A stretch of 64,000 nucleotides of DNA from Geothrix rubra (GTDB lineage Bacteria > Acidobacteriota > Holophagae > Holophagales > Holophagaceae): assembly GCF_030268065.1 (NCBI RefSeq), contig NZ_BSDD01000002.1, positions 558,001 to 622,000 of the forward strand. The letters run 5' to 3'. Below the pieces are notes generated by a model. The model was given only the letters and a program-made list of their open reading frames with translations, had not been told where the DNA came from and made no database searches. Of the stretch, positions 16,258 to 26,149 are shown piece after piece. The position numbers and the translations under genes were made by a program. Position 1 is the stretch's first letter. Each line of letters starts with the position of its first letter.

Positions 16258-16941
16258 ATGCCGCACCTGACGCCCCTGCCCACCTGGTCCTTCGCCCTCG
16301 GGGCGGTCACCACCCTCTTCTCGGTGCTGAACCCCATCAGCGGCGCGGCGGTGTTCGCCGCCTCCACGGCGGGAATGCCGTCGCCGGCCCTGCGCCGCAG
16401 CGCGCGGAAGGCGGCCCTCACGGCGGGCACGGCCATGGTGGCCTTCGCCCTCGTGGGCCAGTTCATCTTCAGCCTCTTCGGGTTCACGGCGCTCGCCATG
16501 CAGTTCGTGGGCGGCGTGCTGGTGCTCTACCGGGCCATCTCCATGCTGTACGGCGACGACCCCCGCGAGCGCAGCACGGAGGACGAGAAGGCCGAGGCCA
16601 GCCGCAAGCTGCCGGAGGACTTCGCCATCATCCCCTTCGGCATCCCGCTCCTGGCGGGCCCCGGCACCCTCTCCACAGTGATGGGCATGATCGCGGGCCT
16701 CAGTTGGTCCGAGTACGGCGTGGTGCTGGTGGCCATCCTGCTGAACGCCTGGATCGTCTACCTCTTCCTGCGCAACGCGCCGGCGGTGTTCGCCCGCCTG
16801 GGGGCCATCGGCACCAAGGTGGTGAACAAGCTCATGGGCCTCATCCTGGCGGCCGTGGCCATGCAGTTCCTCATCAACGGCGTGAAGGCCCTCGCCGTGG
16901 AGATCCAGCACGCGCCGGCGGCGGTCGCGGCGCTGAAGTAG
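16258..16941 (+). CDS. MarC family integral membrane protein
   Basis: A 227-residue membrane protein with six predicted helices, of the MarC/NAAT family. Signature sequences are [16 protein letters not shown] near the N-terminus, [20 protein letters not shown] and the mid-protein [19 protein letters not shown]. It was once linked to multiple antibiotic resistance but its transport substrate is uncertain. It ends in a 24-bp palindrome shared with the convergent peroxidase gene, whose stop codon is adjacent. Confidence 0.9.
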   Translation: MPHLTPLPTWSFALGAVTTLFSVLNPISGAAVFAASTAGMPSPALRRSARKAALTAGTAMVAFALVGQFIFSLFGFTALAMQFVGGVLVLYRAISMLYGDDPRERSTEDEKAEASRKLPEDFAIIPFGIPLLAGPGTLSTVMGMIAGLSWSEYGVVLVAILLNAWIVYLFLRNAPAVFARLGAIGTKVVNKLMGLILAAVAMQFLINGVKALAVEIQHAPAAVAALK

Positions 16942-17493
<552 letters not shown>

Positions 17494-17563
17494 GGGCCCT
17501 CCGGAGCCGAGAGTATAGGTCGCGACAGGGAAGCCCGCCCGGGCGCCGATCTGGACACGGCCC

Positions 17564-17935
17564 TCAGGGCCAGGCCACCTGGAAGACCATGCGGCAGGGG
17601 TGGGCCTGGCCCTCGAGCCGCGCCGGGCTGAAGCGCCAGGCCCGGGCCCAGGCCGTCAGCTCCGCCGCGGCCTCGGGGGGGCCGCCCTCCAGCCGGACCT
17701 CCGCCACGCGGCCCGTGGCGTCCAGGGTCAGCTCCAGGCTCACGGTGCCGGTGAAGCCCGGCAGGAGGGGCCGGGCCGGGATCTCCAGGGGCTCCGCGGG
17801 CTGGGCCTGCACCCGGGCGGGGTCCTTCCCCGCCGCGGCGAGGCGCTGGGCCACCGAGTGGTCCAGGGCGGGCTCGGGCAGGGGCGCGGAACGTCGGAGG
17901 AGCCGGGTGAGCCAGGACATGCCCCAGGATGCCAT
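17564..17935 (-). CDS. Small TonB C-terminal-domain-like protein
   Basis: A 123-residue protein (or 118 from the second ATG at 17920) whose second half matches a TonB C-terminal fold: GFTGTVSLELTLDATGRVAEVRLEGG followed by AWRFSPARLEG, where the final strand is usually WxFxPA. It lacks a visible transmembrane anchor and the Pro-rich spacer of true TonB. It may therefore be a stand-alone periplasmic or cytosolic domain, though no signal peptide is seen. Neither start has a strong ribosome site. It is divergent from the LytS-like kinase. Confidence 0.65.
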   Translation of the reverse strand: MASWGMSWLTRLLRRSAPLPEPALDHSVAQRLAAAGKDPARVQAQPAEPLEIPARPLLPGFTGTVSLELTLDATGRVAEVRLEGGPPEAAAELTAWARAWRFSPARLEGQAHPCRMVFQVAWP

Positions 17936-18041
17936 GGGGGCCGCCCCGGCTCGCCGGGCCCCGGATGCCGCTGGGCGGCGGGAGGGAACCGCCGGGAAGC
18001 CCGGGCTGGGGATCCGGGCCCGCCTCGGGCAAGCTGACGGC

Positions 18042-19133
18042 ATGCGCCTGGACCCCCTGCACCGGCACTTCCGTGCCCGCCTCCGCAAGCGGACGCCCTG
18101 GATCATCGTGCTGATCTTCGCGGTGCTCTTCACCGTCGTGCAGTTCGTCCTGGGGCCGTTCTCCCCGCAGATCCACCACCCCGGGGCCCTGGCCAACGCC
18201 CTGCTCATGCCGTTCCTGATCTCCTTCTCCTACGGCTTCCTGAGCCCCCTGCCCTGGCGGTGGACGGGGGACGACCGGGGCCGGGCCTCCTTCCTGCGGG
18301 GGATCCTCCAGGCCCTCCTCTCCAACACCCTGCTCATCGTCCTCCTGGTGAGCCTCAGCTGGTTCCTGGTGGGGCACAACGCCGCCAAGGCCGAGATCAT
18401 GGGCACGGGCGCAGGACGGCCCGTCACCTTCCTGCGGGTCCTCGGCCTCCAGGCCTTCCTGGGCGCGCCCATGATGACGATCATCGGCGCCATCATCTCC
18501 TTCGGGGAGACCACCGCCGAGGAGAAGGAGGCTGCGGAGGCCCGCCTGGAGGAGGCCCAGTGGATCCTCCTGCGGGGCCAGCTCAGCCCCCATGTGCTGT
18601 TCAACTCCCTGAACGGCCTGGCGGAGCTGGTGCGGCAGGATCCCGAGGCCGCGGAGCAGGCCATCCTGGACCTCTCCGAGCTGTACCGGGCCCTGCTGCG
18701 CCACGGCGACCGGATGCGGGCGCCCCTGGCGGACGAGCGGCGGCTGGTGGAGCGCTACCTCGCCGTGGAGACCCTGCGGCTGGGAACGCGGCTGCGGGTC
18801 TCCTGGGAATGGGACGGGGCCCTGGATCCGGTGGCGGCGCCGCCCTTCCTCCTGCAACCCCTGGTGGAGAACGCCCTCAAGCACGGCCTGGCCCCCCACC
18901 TGGAGGGCGGCGAGCTGGCCATCTCCCTGCGCCGCCAGGGCGAGGGCCTGTGCCTGCGCGTGGCCAACACCGGCCGGCCCATGGCCCTGGTGCTGGGCAA
19001 CGGCGTGGGCCTGCGCAACCTGGAGGCCCGGCTCCGGCTGGCCTACGGTCCGGCGGCTTCCTTCCACCTGGGAACGGAGGGACCCTGGTCCGTGGCGACC
19101 ATCCGCCTCATGACCCTGGAGACGCGGCGATGA
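18042..19133 (+). CDS. LytS/YpdA-type sensor histidine kinase
   Basis: A 363-residue membrane kinase of the His_kinase (LytS) family. About four transmembrane helices occupy residues 20-165. The phospho-acceptor His184 lies in QLSPHVLFNSLNGLAELV, which corresponds to the NPHFLFNxLN signature. A HATPase_c domain follows, with the N-box in PLVENALKHGL and the G-box region in GNGVGLRNLEARL. It pairs with the LytTR regulator immediately downstream (ATGA overlap), forming a classic LytS/LytR-type system. Targets in other bacteria include envelope, carbohydrate uptake and virulence genes; here the adjacent secreted propeller gene is a candidate. Confidence 0.93.
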   Translation: MRLDPLHRHFRARLRKRTPWIIVLIFAVLFTVVQFVLGPFSPQIHHPGALANALLMPFLISFSYGFLSPLPWRWTGDDRGRASFLRGILQALLSNTLLIVLLVSLSWFLVGHNAAKAEIMGTGAGRPVTFLRVLGLQAFLGAPMMTIIGAIISFGETTAEEKEAAEARLEEAQWILLRGQLSPHVLFNSLNGLAELVRQDPEAAEQAILDLSELYRALLRHGDRMRAPLADERRLVERYLAVETLRLGTRLRVSWEWDGALDPVAAPPFLLQPLVENALKHGLAPHLEGGELAISLRRQGEGLCLRVANTGRPMALVLGNGVGLRNLEARLRLAYGPAASFHLGTEGPWSVATIRLMTLETRR

Positions 19134-19855
19134 GACCCCTGCGCGTGGCCCTCGCGGACGACGAGCCCCTGGCCCGGACCCGGCTGGCCCGGCTCCTCCG
19201 GGAGGCGGGCTGCGAGGTGAAGGCCGAGCTTGCCGACGGCCCCTCGGTGCTGGCCTGGCTGAAGGGCGCCCCGGACCTGGATGCCCTCTTCCTGGACATC
19301 CAGATGCCCGGCGCCACCGGGCTGGAGGTGGCCGTGGAGCTGGCGGACTGCCGGACCTGCCCCCCCGTGGTGTTCGTCACCGCCTACTCCGAGCATGCCG
19401 TGCGGGCCTTCGAGGCCGCGGCGGCGGACTACATCCTGAAGCCCGTCTCCGCCGAGCGCCTGGCCAAGTGCCTGGCCCGCCTGGGGGAGGGTGGGCCCCG
19501 GCGGTCCGAGGCTGTCGGACCCCTGCCCCAGCGGTTCCCCGTGAAGGCCGGCGAGGGCCATGTGTTCCTCGACCTCAAGCGCACCTCCCACTTCGAGGTG
19601 GAGACCGAGGTGGTGTGGGCCTGGGCGGCCGGCTCCCGCCACCGCACGGCCTGGACCACCCTGGCCGAGGTGGAGGCCGCCTTCCCGGGGGCGGGGCTGC
19701 TCCGCATCCAGCGCCACCTGCTCCTGCGCCCCGAGGCCGTGCTGGGCCTGAAGCCCCTGGAGGGGGGCCGGGCCTCCGTCCGCGTGGGGGAGGGCCTCGA
19801 CCTGGAGGTGAGCCGCAGCGTCACCCCGCGGCTGAAGGAGCTGCTGGGGCTGTAG
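19130..19855 (+). CDS. LytTR family response regulator
   Basis: A 241-residue DNA-binding response regulator. The receiver (1-120) has acidic residues in ALADDEPLART, the phospho-Asp in LFLDIQMPGATG, Thr in VVFVTAY and Lys in YILKPVS. A LytTR domain (about 145-240) ends with LLRIQRHLLLRPEAVLGLKP, where the usual 'xxRxHRSxxVN' strand is changed. It is coupled by ATGA overlap to the LytS-like kinase. LytTR regulators bind paired ~9-bp direct repeats. I did not find a clear pair in the 41 bp before the next gene. Confidence 0.93.
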   Translation: MRPLRVALADDEPLARTRLARLLREAGCEVKAELADGPSVLAWLKGAPDLDALFLDIQMPGATGLEVAVELADCRTCPPVVFVTAYSEHAVRAFEAAAADYILKPVSAERLAKCLARLGEGGPRRSEAVGPLPQRFPVKAGEGHVFLDLKRTSHFEVETEVVWAWAAGSRHRTAWTTLAEVEAAFPGAGLLRIQRHLLLRPEAVLGLKPLEGGRASVRVGEGLDLEVSRSVTPRLKELLGL

Positions 19856-19868
19856 CCGCAGGCCGCGC

Positions 19869-19874
19869 TATGCT
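19869..19874 (+). promoter_or_regulatory. -10 element upstream of the propeller protein gene
   Basis: TATGCT followed by GGCC lies 22 bp before the ATG at 19897. It is the same TAnnnT-GGCC pattern and spacing as at the sigma factor gene (36474). No clear -35 is visible. The gene therefore need not depend on read-through from the LytTR gene. Confidence 0.45.
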
Positions 19875-19896
19875 GGCCTCACTACACGAGGTTCCC

Positions 19897-22824
19897 ATGC
19901 GGATCACGGCACTCACGGCGGTTCTGGCGGTTTCCGGCGCGCTCCTGGCGGCGGCCGAGGGGCCCCAGACCAAGGCCCAGCAGGCGGCGGCGTTCCATCC
20001 CGAGGTGCCCACGCCCTCCCGGACCGGGGTGGACGCGGCCGCGGCGGCCCGGGTGGCCCTGGAGGCGGCGAGTCCCTTCCGGGCCGTGCCCTTCCGCTGC
20101 GTGGGGCCCATGGGCCAGGGGGGGCGCGTGGTGCAGATCGCGGCGGACGACCGGGCGCCCGAGCACTGGATCGTCGCCTTCGCCACGGGGGGCCTCTGGT
20201 CCACGGCGGACGGGGGCAGCACCTGGACCTCCCTCTTCGACCGGGCCCCCGTGGCGGCCCTGGGCGACTTGGCCGTGGTGTGGGGCGCGCCGGGGGTGCC
20301 GAGGGTCATCTGGGCGGGCACGGGCGAGGCCAACGCAAGCCGCAGCACCTACGACGGCGCCGGCCTCTTCAAGTCCCTCGACGGCGGGCGGACCTGGCAG
20401 GCCGCGGGCCTGGCTGACAGCCACCGCATCGCCCGCATCGTGGTGGACCGCTCGAACCCCGACGTGGTCTACGTGGCGGCCCAGGGCCCCCTCTACACGG
20501 AGGGCGGCCAGCGGGGCGTGTTCAAGACCACGGACGGCGGCCGCACCTGGACCCAGGTGCTGAAGGCCCCGGCCCGCACCGGCGCGGTGGACCTGATCCA
20601 GGACGGGAAGGACGCGGACACCCTCTACGCCGCCCTCTGGGAGAAGGACCGCAAGCCCTGGGACTTCCTGGAGAGCGGGGCCGGTTCGGGCGTCTACAAG
20701 ACCACGGACGGCGGGCGCACCTGGACGCGCCTGGGCCACGGGCTGCCGGAGGGGGCCACGGTGGGCCGCATCGGCCTGGCCCAGAGCCACCAGGACCCGA
20801 GGAAGCTCTTCGCCTTCGTGGACAACCAGACCCCCCTGCCCGCAGGCGAGCCGGACCCCTACGCCGATCCGGAGGCGCTGACGCCGACCCGGGTGGCCGC
20901 CCTCTCCGAAGCGGAGGTGGCGAAGCTCGAGCCCAAGCGCCTGGACGCCTTCCTGCGCCGGAACGGCTACGACGCCTCCGTCACGGCGAAGGAGGTGCAG
21001 GCCCGGATGAAGGCCGGCACCCTGACGGTGAAGAGCCTGCTGGCCTCCCTGGGCGACGCGGAGCGGGCCCTCATCGACGCCCGCATCGTGGGGCCGGAGC
21101 TGTACGCCAGCGAGGACGCCGGCGCCACCTGGCACCGCACGCACCAGGACCGGCTGGAGCAGTTCACCTACACCTACGGCTACTACTTCGGCCAGGTGCG
21201 GGTGGACCCCGCGGACGACCGGCACATCTACCTCCTGGGCATGCCCGCCATCGTCAGCGAGGACGGGGGCCGCACCTTCAAGGGGATGAACGGGGAGGAC
21301 TGGGACACGGTGCATCCCGACCACCACGCCCTCTGGATCGATCCCCGGGACTCCCGCCGCCTCGTGCTGGGCAACGACGGCGGCCTGAACGTCTCTACCA
21401 ACGGCGGCCGCACCTGGCGGGCCGTGAAGAACCTGCCCGTGGGGCAGTTCTATTCCATCGCCACGGACCGGGCCGAGCCCTACCGTATCTACGGCGGGCT
21501 GCAGGACAACGGCGTGATGACGGGCCCCGCCGAACCCCTGAAGCCCGGCCAGCAGAAGGACCGCTGGAAGGCCATCTACGGCGGGGACGGCGGCATGGTG
21601 CAGGTGGACACGAAGACGAACGGGACGGTGTACACGGAGTACCAGTTCGGGTCCATGGCGCGCATCGACGGCGGCGCGCCCACGGGCATCAAGCCCAAGC
21701 CGAAGCTCGGCGACGGCCCCTACCGCTTCAACTGGGTGACACCCCTGGCCCTCTCGCCCCACAGCCCCGACATCCTCTACACCGGCGCCCAGGAGGTGCT
21801 GCGCAGCCTGGACCGCGGGGCCACCTGGGCCCGCATCAGCCCGGACCTCACCTCGAATCCGCACCAGGGCAACGTGCCCTTCGGCACCCTCACCATGGTG
21901 GTGGAGAGCCCGAAACGCTTCGGCCTGCTCTACGCGGGCACGGACGATGGCCGGGTGTGGGTGAGCCGGGACGGCGGCTACGCCTGGACCCGCTGCGGCC
22001 AGGGCCTGCCCGCGGACCGCTGGGTGACGCGCCTGGAGCCCAGCAGCCACGCCGAGGGCACGGTGTACGCCACCTTCAGCGCCTACCGGAACGACATGGC
22101 CGAGGCCCTGATCTTCCGGTCCACGGACTACGGCGCCACCTGGACTTCTCTCGCCGGCAACCTCCCGGCGGAGAACCTGAACGTGGTGCGCGAGGACCCC
22201 GCCAACGCCGACCTGCTCTTCGCGGGCTCGGACCTGGGCGTCTTCGCCAGCCTGGACGGCGGGAGGCGCTGGGAGGCCCTGGGCGCGGACCTGCCCCACG
22301 TCCCCGTGCATGACCTGGCCATCCAGCCCCAGGCCCACGACCTCGTCGTGGGCACCCACGGCCGCAGCGCCTGGGTGGCCCCCATCGGGGCCCTGGAGGC
22401 GCTGACGCCCGCGGTGCGGGCCGAGGCCGCCCACCTCTTCGAGCCGGCCAAGGTGCAGGCCCAGGCCTGGTGGAAGGAGGACCGGCCCACCTGGTTCGTC
22501 ACCCGGGAGCCCAAGGCCGAATCCTTCTGGTTCCACCTGGCGAAGGCCGGGGACGCCACCCTGACCCTGGCCGATGCCAAGGGGGTCGTGCAGCGCCGGT
22601 GGACCGTGACGGGCGCCGCGGGCCTCAACCGGGTGGACTGGGACCTGCTGGTTGATCCCGCCCTGCGGAAGGACCTGCCTCCGGGCCGCCGGCCCTTCGT
22701 CCTGGCGGGCGACTACTCGCTCACCCTGGAGGCCGCCGGGAAGAAGCTGACCACCAAGGTCCCCGTGGAGAAGGCCAAGGATGCGCCGCCCAGCGACGAC
22801 GACGAGGCGGAGGCGGGGCGCTGA
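19897..22824 (+). CDS. Secreted VPS10/BNR Asp-box propeller protein
   Basis: A 975-residue exported protein with a signal peptide (LTAVLAVSGALLAAAEG). It carries about eleven Asp-box motifs of the form S-x-D-G-G-x-T-W (for example STADGGSTWTSL, KTTDGGRTWTQV, RSTDYGATWTSL), which make two beta-propellers as in the sortilin/VPS10 and xyloglucanase-like group often labelled 'glycosyl hydrolase'. Between propeller blades, about residues 325-395 form an Asp-box-free helical insert rich in Ala/Glu. The last ~190 residues (after AWVAPIGALE) form a beta-sandwich tail and end acidic. No glycosidase catalytic pair is evident, so a binding role is as likely as hydrolysis. Confidence 0.88.
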   Translation: MRITALTAVLAVSGALLAAAEGPQTKAQQAAAFHPEVPTPSRTGVDAAAAARVALEAASPFRAVPFRCVGPMGQGGRVVQIAADDRAPEHWIVAFATGGLWSTADGGSTWTSLFDRAPVAALGDLAVVWGAPGVPRVIWAGTGEANASRSTYDGAGLFKSLDGGRTWQAAGLADSHRIARIVVDRSNPDVVYVAAQGPLYTEGGQRGVFKTTDGGRTWTQVLKAPARTGAVDLIQDGKDADTLYAALWEKDRKPWDFLESGAGSGVYKTTDGGRTWTRLGHGLPEGATVGRIGLAQSHQDPRKLFAFVDNQTPLPAGEPDPYADPEALTPTRVAALSEAEVAKLEPKRLDAFLRRNGYDASVTAKEVQARMKAGTLTVKSLLASLGDAERALIDARIVGPELYASEDAGATWHRTHQDRLEQFTYTYGYYFGQVRVDPADDRHIYLLGMPAIVSEDGGRTFKGMNGEDWDTVHPDHHALWIDPRDSRRLVLGNDGGLNVSTNGGRTWRAVKNLPVGQFYSIATDRAEPYRIYGGLQDNGVMTGPAEPLKPGQQKDRWKAIYGGDGGMVQVDTKTNGTVYTEYQFGSMARIDGGAPTGIKPKPKLGDGPYRFNWVTPLALSPHSPDILYTGAQEVLRSLDRGATWARISPDLTSNPHQGNVPFGTLTMVVESPKRFGLLYAGTDDGRVWVSRDGGYAWTRCGQGLPADRWVTRLEPSSHAEGTVYATFSAYRNDMAEALIFRSTDYGATWTSLAGNLPAENLNVVREDPANADLLFAGSDLGVFASLDGGRRWEALGADLPHVPVHDLAIQPQAHDLVVGTHGRSAWVAPIGALEALTPAVRAEAAHLFEPAKVQAQAWWKEDRPTWFVTREPKAESFWFHLAKAGDATLTLADAKGVVQRRWTVTGAAGLNRVDWDLLVDPALRKDLPPGRRPFVLAGDYSLTLEAAGKKLTTKVPVEKAKDAPPSDDDEAEAGR

Positions 22825-22850
22825 GGGAGGCCAGACCCATCTCAAAAGAT

Positions 22851-22935
22851 CTCCACGAAGGACACGAATGAGGGGGCTCGGGATCGAGGGTTCGCCTTCG
22901 TGCCCCTGGTGCTTTGCTTCGTGCCCTTCGTGGAG
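22851..22935. repeat. Long interrupted inverted repeat between convergent genes
   Basis: Two 18-bp arms, 22851-22868 and 22918-22935, are reverse complements with one mismatch. They are built on the unit CACGAAG/CTTCGTG, and a partial third copy lies in the loop around 22903-22910. The element sits between the converging propeller and rseP genes. It could form a 50-base-loop hairpin in RNA from either side. No T-run follows. It looks like a dispersed REP-type element rather than an intrinsic terminator. Confidence 0.65.
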
Positions 22936-22959
22936 AGCCTTTTTCCGGGGAAGGCCGCC

Positions 22960-24093
22960 CTACTTCCGCAGCTTCATCAGGTCCAGGAAGATCACCAGGG
23001 CCATGAGGGAGGCCAGCAGGAGGAAGCCGCCGGTGAGGATCTTCTCCTTCAGGTCGAGGGAGAGGTCCTTGCCGCGGACCCGCTCGAAGGCGAGGAGGGC
23101 CATGTGGCCGCCGTCCAGGGCCGGGATGGGCAAGGCGTTGAGGATGGCCAGCTGGAGGCTGATGGCCCCGCACATGAAGAGGAAGGTCTCCCAGCCGCTC
23201 TTGGCCGCCTGGCTGCCCTGGCGGATGATGCCGATGGGGCCCGCCACCTCGCCGCTGCGGGCCTGGAAGCTCACCAGCCGCTTGAGGAACGCGAACACCT
23301 GGCCCGTGAGGCGCCAGGTGGTGATCCCGGCGTAGCGGGCGCCCTCGAGCACGTCGCCCGGGCGGAAGGCCCGGCGTTCCAGGGGGATGGGCACGGGGAA
23401 CTGGCTGAAGCCCAGGCGGCCCTTGCCGCCCTCCAGCCGGGGGGTCAGGTCCATGGCGAGGGGCTTCCCGTCGCGGACGAGGCGGAAGGGGATGGGCTGG
23501 CCGGGGTGGGCCTGGATGTAGGCCACGGTGTCCTCCCAGGTGGTGCCGGGGAAGGCCAGGGGGCCGATGGACTGGATCTCATCGCCCGCCTTCAGCCCGC
23601 CCTGGGCGGCGGCGGAGCCGGCCGCCACCTCCACCACGGTCCAGGTCTCCTGCACCTTGGTCACCCGGGCCTGGCTGATGCCCACCAGGGTGAAGAGCAC
23701 CAGGGTGGTGGCGAGGTTGGACAGGATGCCGCCGCTGTAGAAGAGCATGCGGCGCCACACGGGCTGCTTGAGGAAGCCGTAGGGATCCTCCGCGCCGGGC
23801 TCCTCGGGGTTGAAGCCCGCGAGCTTGACGTAGCCGCCCAGGGGCAGGGCCGCCAGGCGGACATCTGTCTCCTTCCAGCGGAAGCCCATCAGGCGGGGCC
23901 CGAAGCCCAGGGAGAAGACCTCCACGGGCATGCCCATGCGCTTGGCGGCCAGGAAGTGACCCAGCTCGTGGAGGAAGATGAGGCCCCCCAGCATGAGGAC
24001 GGGCCCCCAGAACCCCACCCCCGGCCAGTGGAGCTGGACGAGGGCCAGGGCGCAGGCGGAGGAACTGAACACGGCGGCGGAGCGGAAGGACAT
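22960..24093 (-). CDS. rseP: RseP-type site-2 zinc metalloprotease
   Basis: A 377-residue intramembrane protease that cleaves anti-sigma factors and remnant signal peptides within the inner membrane. The zinc site HELGH is in LIFLHELGHFLAAKRMG and the third ligand in NALPIPALDGGHMALL. Only one PDZ domain is visible (about 135-215, GSAAAQGGLKAGDEI), whereas E. coli RseP has two. This matches the shorter form found in many phyla. The start at 24093 was chosen over in-frame codons upstream because it lies just past the dxr stop. It is the last gene of the uppS-cdsA-dxr-rseP operon. Confidence 0.95.
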   Translation of the reverse strand: MSFRSAAVFSSSACALALVQLHWPGVGFWGPVLMLGGLIFLHELGHFLAAKRMGMPVEVFSLGFGPRLMGFRWKETDVRLAALPLGGYVKLAGFNPEEPGAEDPYGFLKQPVWRRMLFYSGGILSNLATTLVLFTLVGISQARVTKVQETWTVVEVAAGSAAAQGGLKAGDEIQSIGPLAFPGTTWEDTVAYIQAHPGQPIPFRLVRDGKPLAMDLTPRLEGGKGRLGFSQFPVPIPLERRAFRPGDVLEGARYAGITTWRLTGQVFAFLKRLVSFQARSGEVAGPIGIIRQGSQAAKSGWETFLFMCGAISLQLAILNALPIPALDGGHMALLAFERVRGKDLSLDLKEKILTGGFLLLASLMALVIFLDLMKLRK

Positions 24094-24107
24094 GAACACC
24101 CTGGGGA

Positions 24108-25265
24108 CTAGCGGGACGCGACCCACCCTTCAGCATGACGCCTCGCGGCGGCATCCGCATCCAGGACCTGGGCCAGGGAGTCCAGGGGCTCGGAGGGGAG
24201 GGTCTCCAGGATGGCCCGGTCGCAGGCCTGGATGTCCCAGAAGCCGATGCGCCGGGACAGGAAGGCCGCCACGGCCACCTCGTTGGCGGCATTGAGGATG
24301 GCCGGGGCGGTGCCGCCCGCCCGCAGGGCCTCGAAGGCCAGGCCCAGGCAGGGGAAGCGGCCCAGGTCCGGGGGCTCGAAGGTCCAGGTGCGGGCCTCGG
24401 TCCAGGGGTAGGGCGGCACGGGGCCCGGCCGCTGGTCCGGGTAGAGGAGGGCGTACTGGATGGGGAGCTTCATGTCGTTGGCGCAGACCTGGAGCTGGTA
24501 GCTGCCATCCCGGAAGCCCACCATGGCGTGCACCTGGCTCTGGGGGTGGACGGTGACGGCCACCTGGTCCGCCGTGAGCCCGAAGAGCACCGAGGCCTCG
24601 ATGACTTCGAGCCCCTTGTTCATGAGGGTGGCGCTGTCGATGGTGATCTTGGGCCCCATCTTCCAGGTGGGATGGTTGAGGGCCTCCTCCACCGTGGCGG
24701 CCTGGAGGCGCGCCAGGGGCCAGTCCCGGAAGGGGCCGCCGCTGGCCGTGATGCGCACCTCGCGGATGGAGGCCGGGTCGCGGCCGTCCAGGAGCTGGTG
24801 CAGGGCCGCGTGCTCGCTGTCCACGGGCAGCAGTTCGCCACCTCCGGCCAGGGCCGCCGCGTGCATGAGGCCCCCGCCCACCACCAGGGACTCCTTGTTG
24901 GCCACGCAGACCCGGCGGCCGGCCCGCAGGGCGGCCTCCGTGCTGGCCAGCCCCGCGCTGCCCACGAGGGCGGCCACCACCGTGTTGGCTTCCGGATGCA
25001 GGGCGCAGGCCAGGAGCCCCTCGGGGCCCCAGTGCAGGTCCGGCGCGTAGGAGAGCCGGGACCGCAGCCAGTCCGCGTCCTCCCTCAGGCCCACGGACAG
25101 GGCCCGGGGCCGGAAGGCCTCGGCCTGGGCCAGGAGCAGGTCCCGGTTCCGCCCCCCCGCCAGGGCCACGACCGCAAGCTCCTCGGGATGGGCCCGGACC
25201 ACGTCCAGGGTGGAGGTGCCGATGCTCCCCGTGGAGCCGAGGAGGGCGAGGTGGCGGAGGGTCAA
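24108..25265 (-). CDS. dxr: 1-deoxy-D-xylulose 5-phosphate reductoisomerase
   Basis: A 385-residue enzyme of the MEP isoprenoid pathway, making MEP from DXP with NADPH. The NADPH-binding LLGSTGSIGTSTLDVV opens the protein, and CVANKESLVVGG and LPVDSEHAALHQLL carry the metal-site residues. ITASGGPFRDWP and the TWKMGPKITIDSATLMNKGLE region (long signature around residue 205) complete the active site. The start is a TTG at 25265 whose last two bases overlap the TGA stop of cdsA; no ATG fits. Together with uppS it supplies undecaprenyl phosphate precursors. Confidence 0.96.
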   Translation of the reverse strand: MTLRHLALLGSTGSIGTSTLDVVRAHPEELAVVALAGGRNRDLLLAQAEAFRPRALSVGLREDADWLRSRLSYAPDLHWGPEGLLACALHPEANTVVAALVGSAGLASTEAALRAGRRVCVANKESLVVGGGLMHAAALAGGGELLPVDSEHAALHQLLDGRDPASIREVRITASGGPFRDWPLARLQAATVEEALNHPTWKMGPKITIDSATLMNKGLEVIEASVLFGLTADQVAVTVHPQSQVHAMVGFRDGSYQLQVCANDMKLPIQYALLYPDQRPGPVPPYPWTEARTWTFEPPDLGRFPCLGLAFEALRAGGTAPAILNAANEVAVAAFLSRRIGFWDIQACDRAILETLPSEPLDSLAQVLDADAAARRHAEGWVASR

Positions 25266-26149
25266 TTGAATCCCAGGACGAAATGCACGTACCCGTAGAG
25301 CACCGGCGCGGCGAAGACGAGGCTGTCCACGCGGTCCAGGATGCCGCCGTGGCCGGGGATGGCGACGCCCACGTTGGAGTCCTTCACGCCGGCGCTGCGC
25401 TTCCAGGTGCTCTCCACCAGGTCGCCCAGCTGGCCGGCCACGCCCATGAGCAGGCCCAGGGCCACGGCGTCCACCCAGGTCCACTCGGTGCAGACGGTGG
25501 CGACCATCAGGAAGGCTCCGGCCACGTTGCCGGCCAGGTTGCCCGCGGCGCCCTCCCAGCTCTTCTTGGGACTCACCCGGGGCGCCAGCTTGTGCTTCCC
25601 GAGGAAGGTCCCCACGAAGTAGGCGGCGGTATCTCCCAGCCAGGTGATGACGAAGAGGGCCAGGACGAGGCGGCTGCCCGTCTTGGGCAGGGTGCCCTGG
25701 AGCATGAAGAGCTTCTGCTGGAAGCCCAGGCCGAAGCCCAGGGTGAGGGCCGCGAGCCAGGTGATGGCCTGGCTGGGCAGGGCCTCCTCCAGCTTGGGAT
25801 CGAAGAAGAGGGCGCCGAAGTGGATCACCAGGAAGCCCCCGGCGAAGACCGCCCAGAGGGGGAGCGGGTCCGAGTTGCCGGTGACGAGGAAGAAGTGGGC
25901 CAGGATGCCCCAGGCCACCAGGAGGCCCGTGGCCAGGGAGGGGTTGAAGCCCCGCACCCGGGCCATGAGGGTCATCTCCCGCACGCCGCCCAGGATGGCC
26001 ACGGCCATGAGGGTGAGGTAGGTCCAGGCGGCCCAGGGCCGGTCCCCGTGCCAGAGCAGGGTGAGGAAGAAGACGGCGAACACCAGCCCCGTGGTGATCC
26101 GCACGGTCATGTTCCTCTTGTCCACGGTGGGCGTGGTGCGGTCGGGCAT
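25262..26149 (-). CDS. cdsA: Phosphatidate cytidylyltransferase
   Basis: A 295-residue multi-pass membrane enzyme that makes CDP-diacylglycerol from phosphatidate and CTP. It has about eight helices. The C-terminal signature includes VSPKKSWEGAAGNL and the conserved KDSNVGVAIPGHGGILDRVDS segment (key residues KD, PGHGG and DR-D). The ATG shares one base with the uppS stop (TGATG), and its TGA overlaps the TTG of dxr, so translation is coupled along the operon. The uppS-cdsA-dxr-rseP order is common in bacteria. Confidence 0.96.
   Translation of the reverse strand: MPDRTTPTVDKRNMTVRITTGLVFAVFFLTLLWHGDRPWAAWTYLTLMAVAILGGVREMTLMARVRGFNPSLATGLLVAWGILAHFFLVTGNSDPLPLWAVFAGGFLVIHFGALFFDPKLEEALPSQAITWLAALTLGFGLGFQQKLFMLQGTLPKTGSRLVLALFVITWLGDTAAYFVGTFLGKHKLAPRVSPKKSWEGAAGNLAGNVAGAFLMVATVCTEWTWVDAVALGLLMGVAGQLGDLVESTWKRSAGVKDSNVGVAIPGHGGILDRVDSLVFAAPVLYGYVHFVLGFN

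Noticed and set aside
19882-22845. A 987-codon open frame antisense to the propeller gene
   Set aside because: High GC leaves stops rare in this frame; translation is His/Gly/Arg-rich with no domain, and the plus-strand protein has a signal peptide and Asp-boxes.
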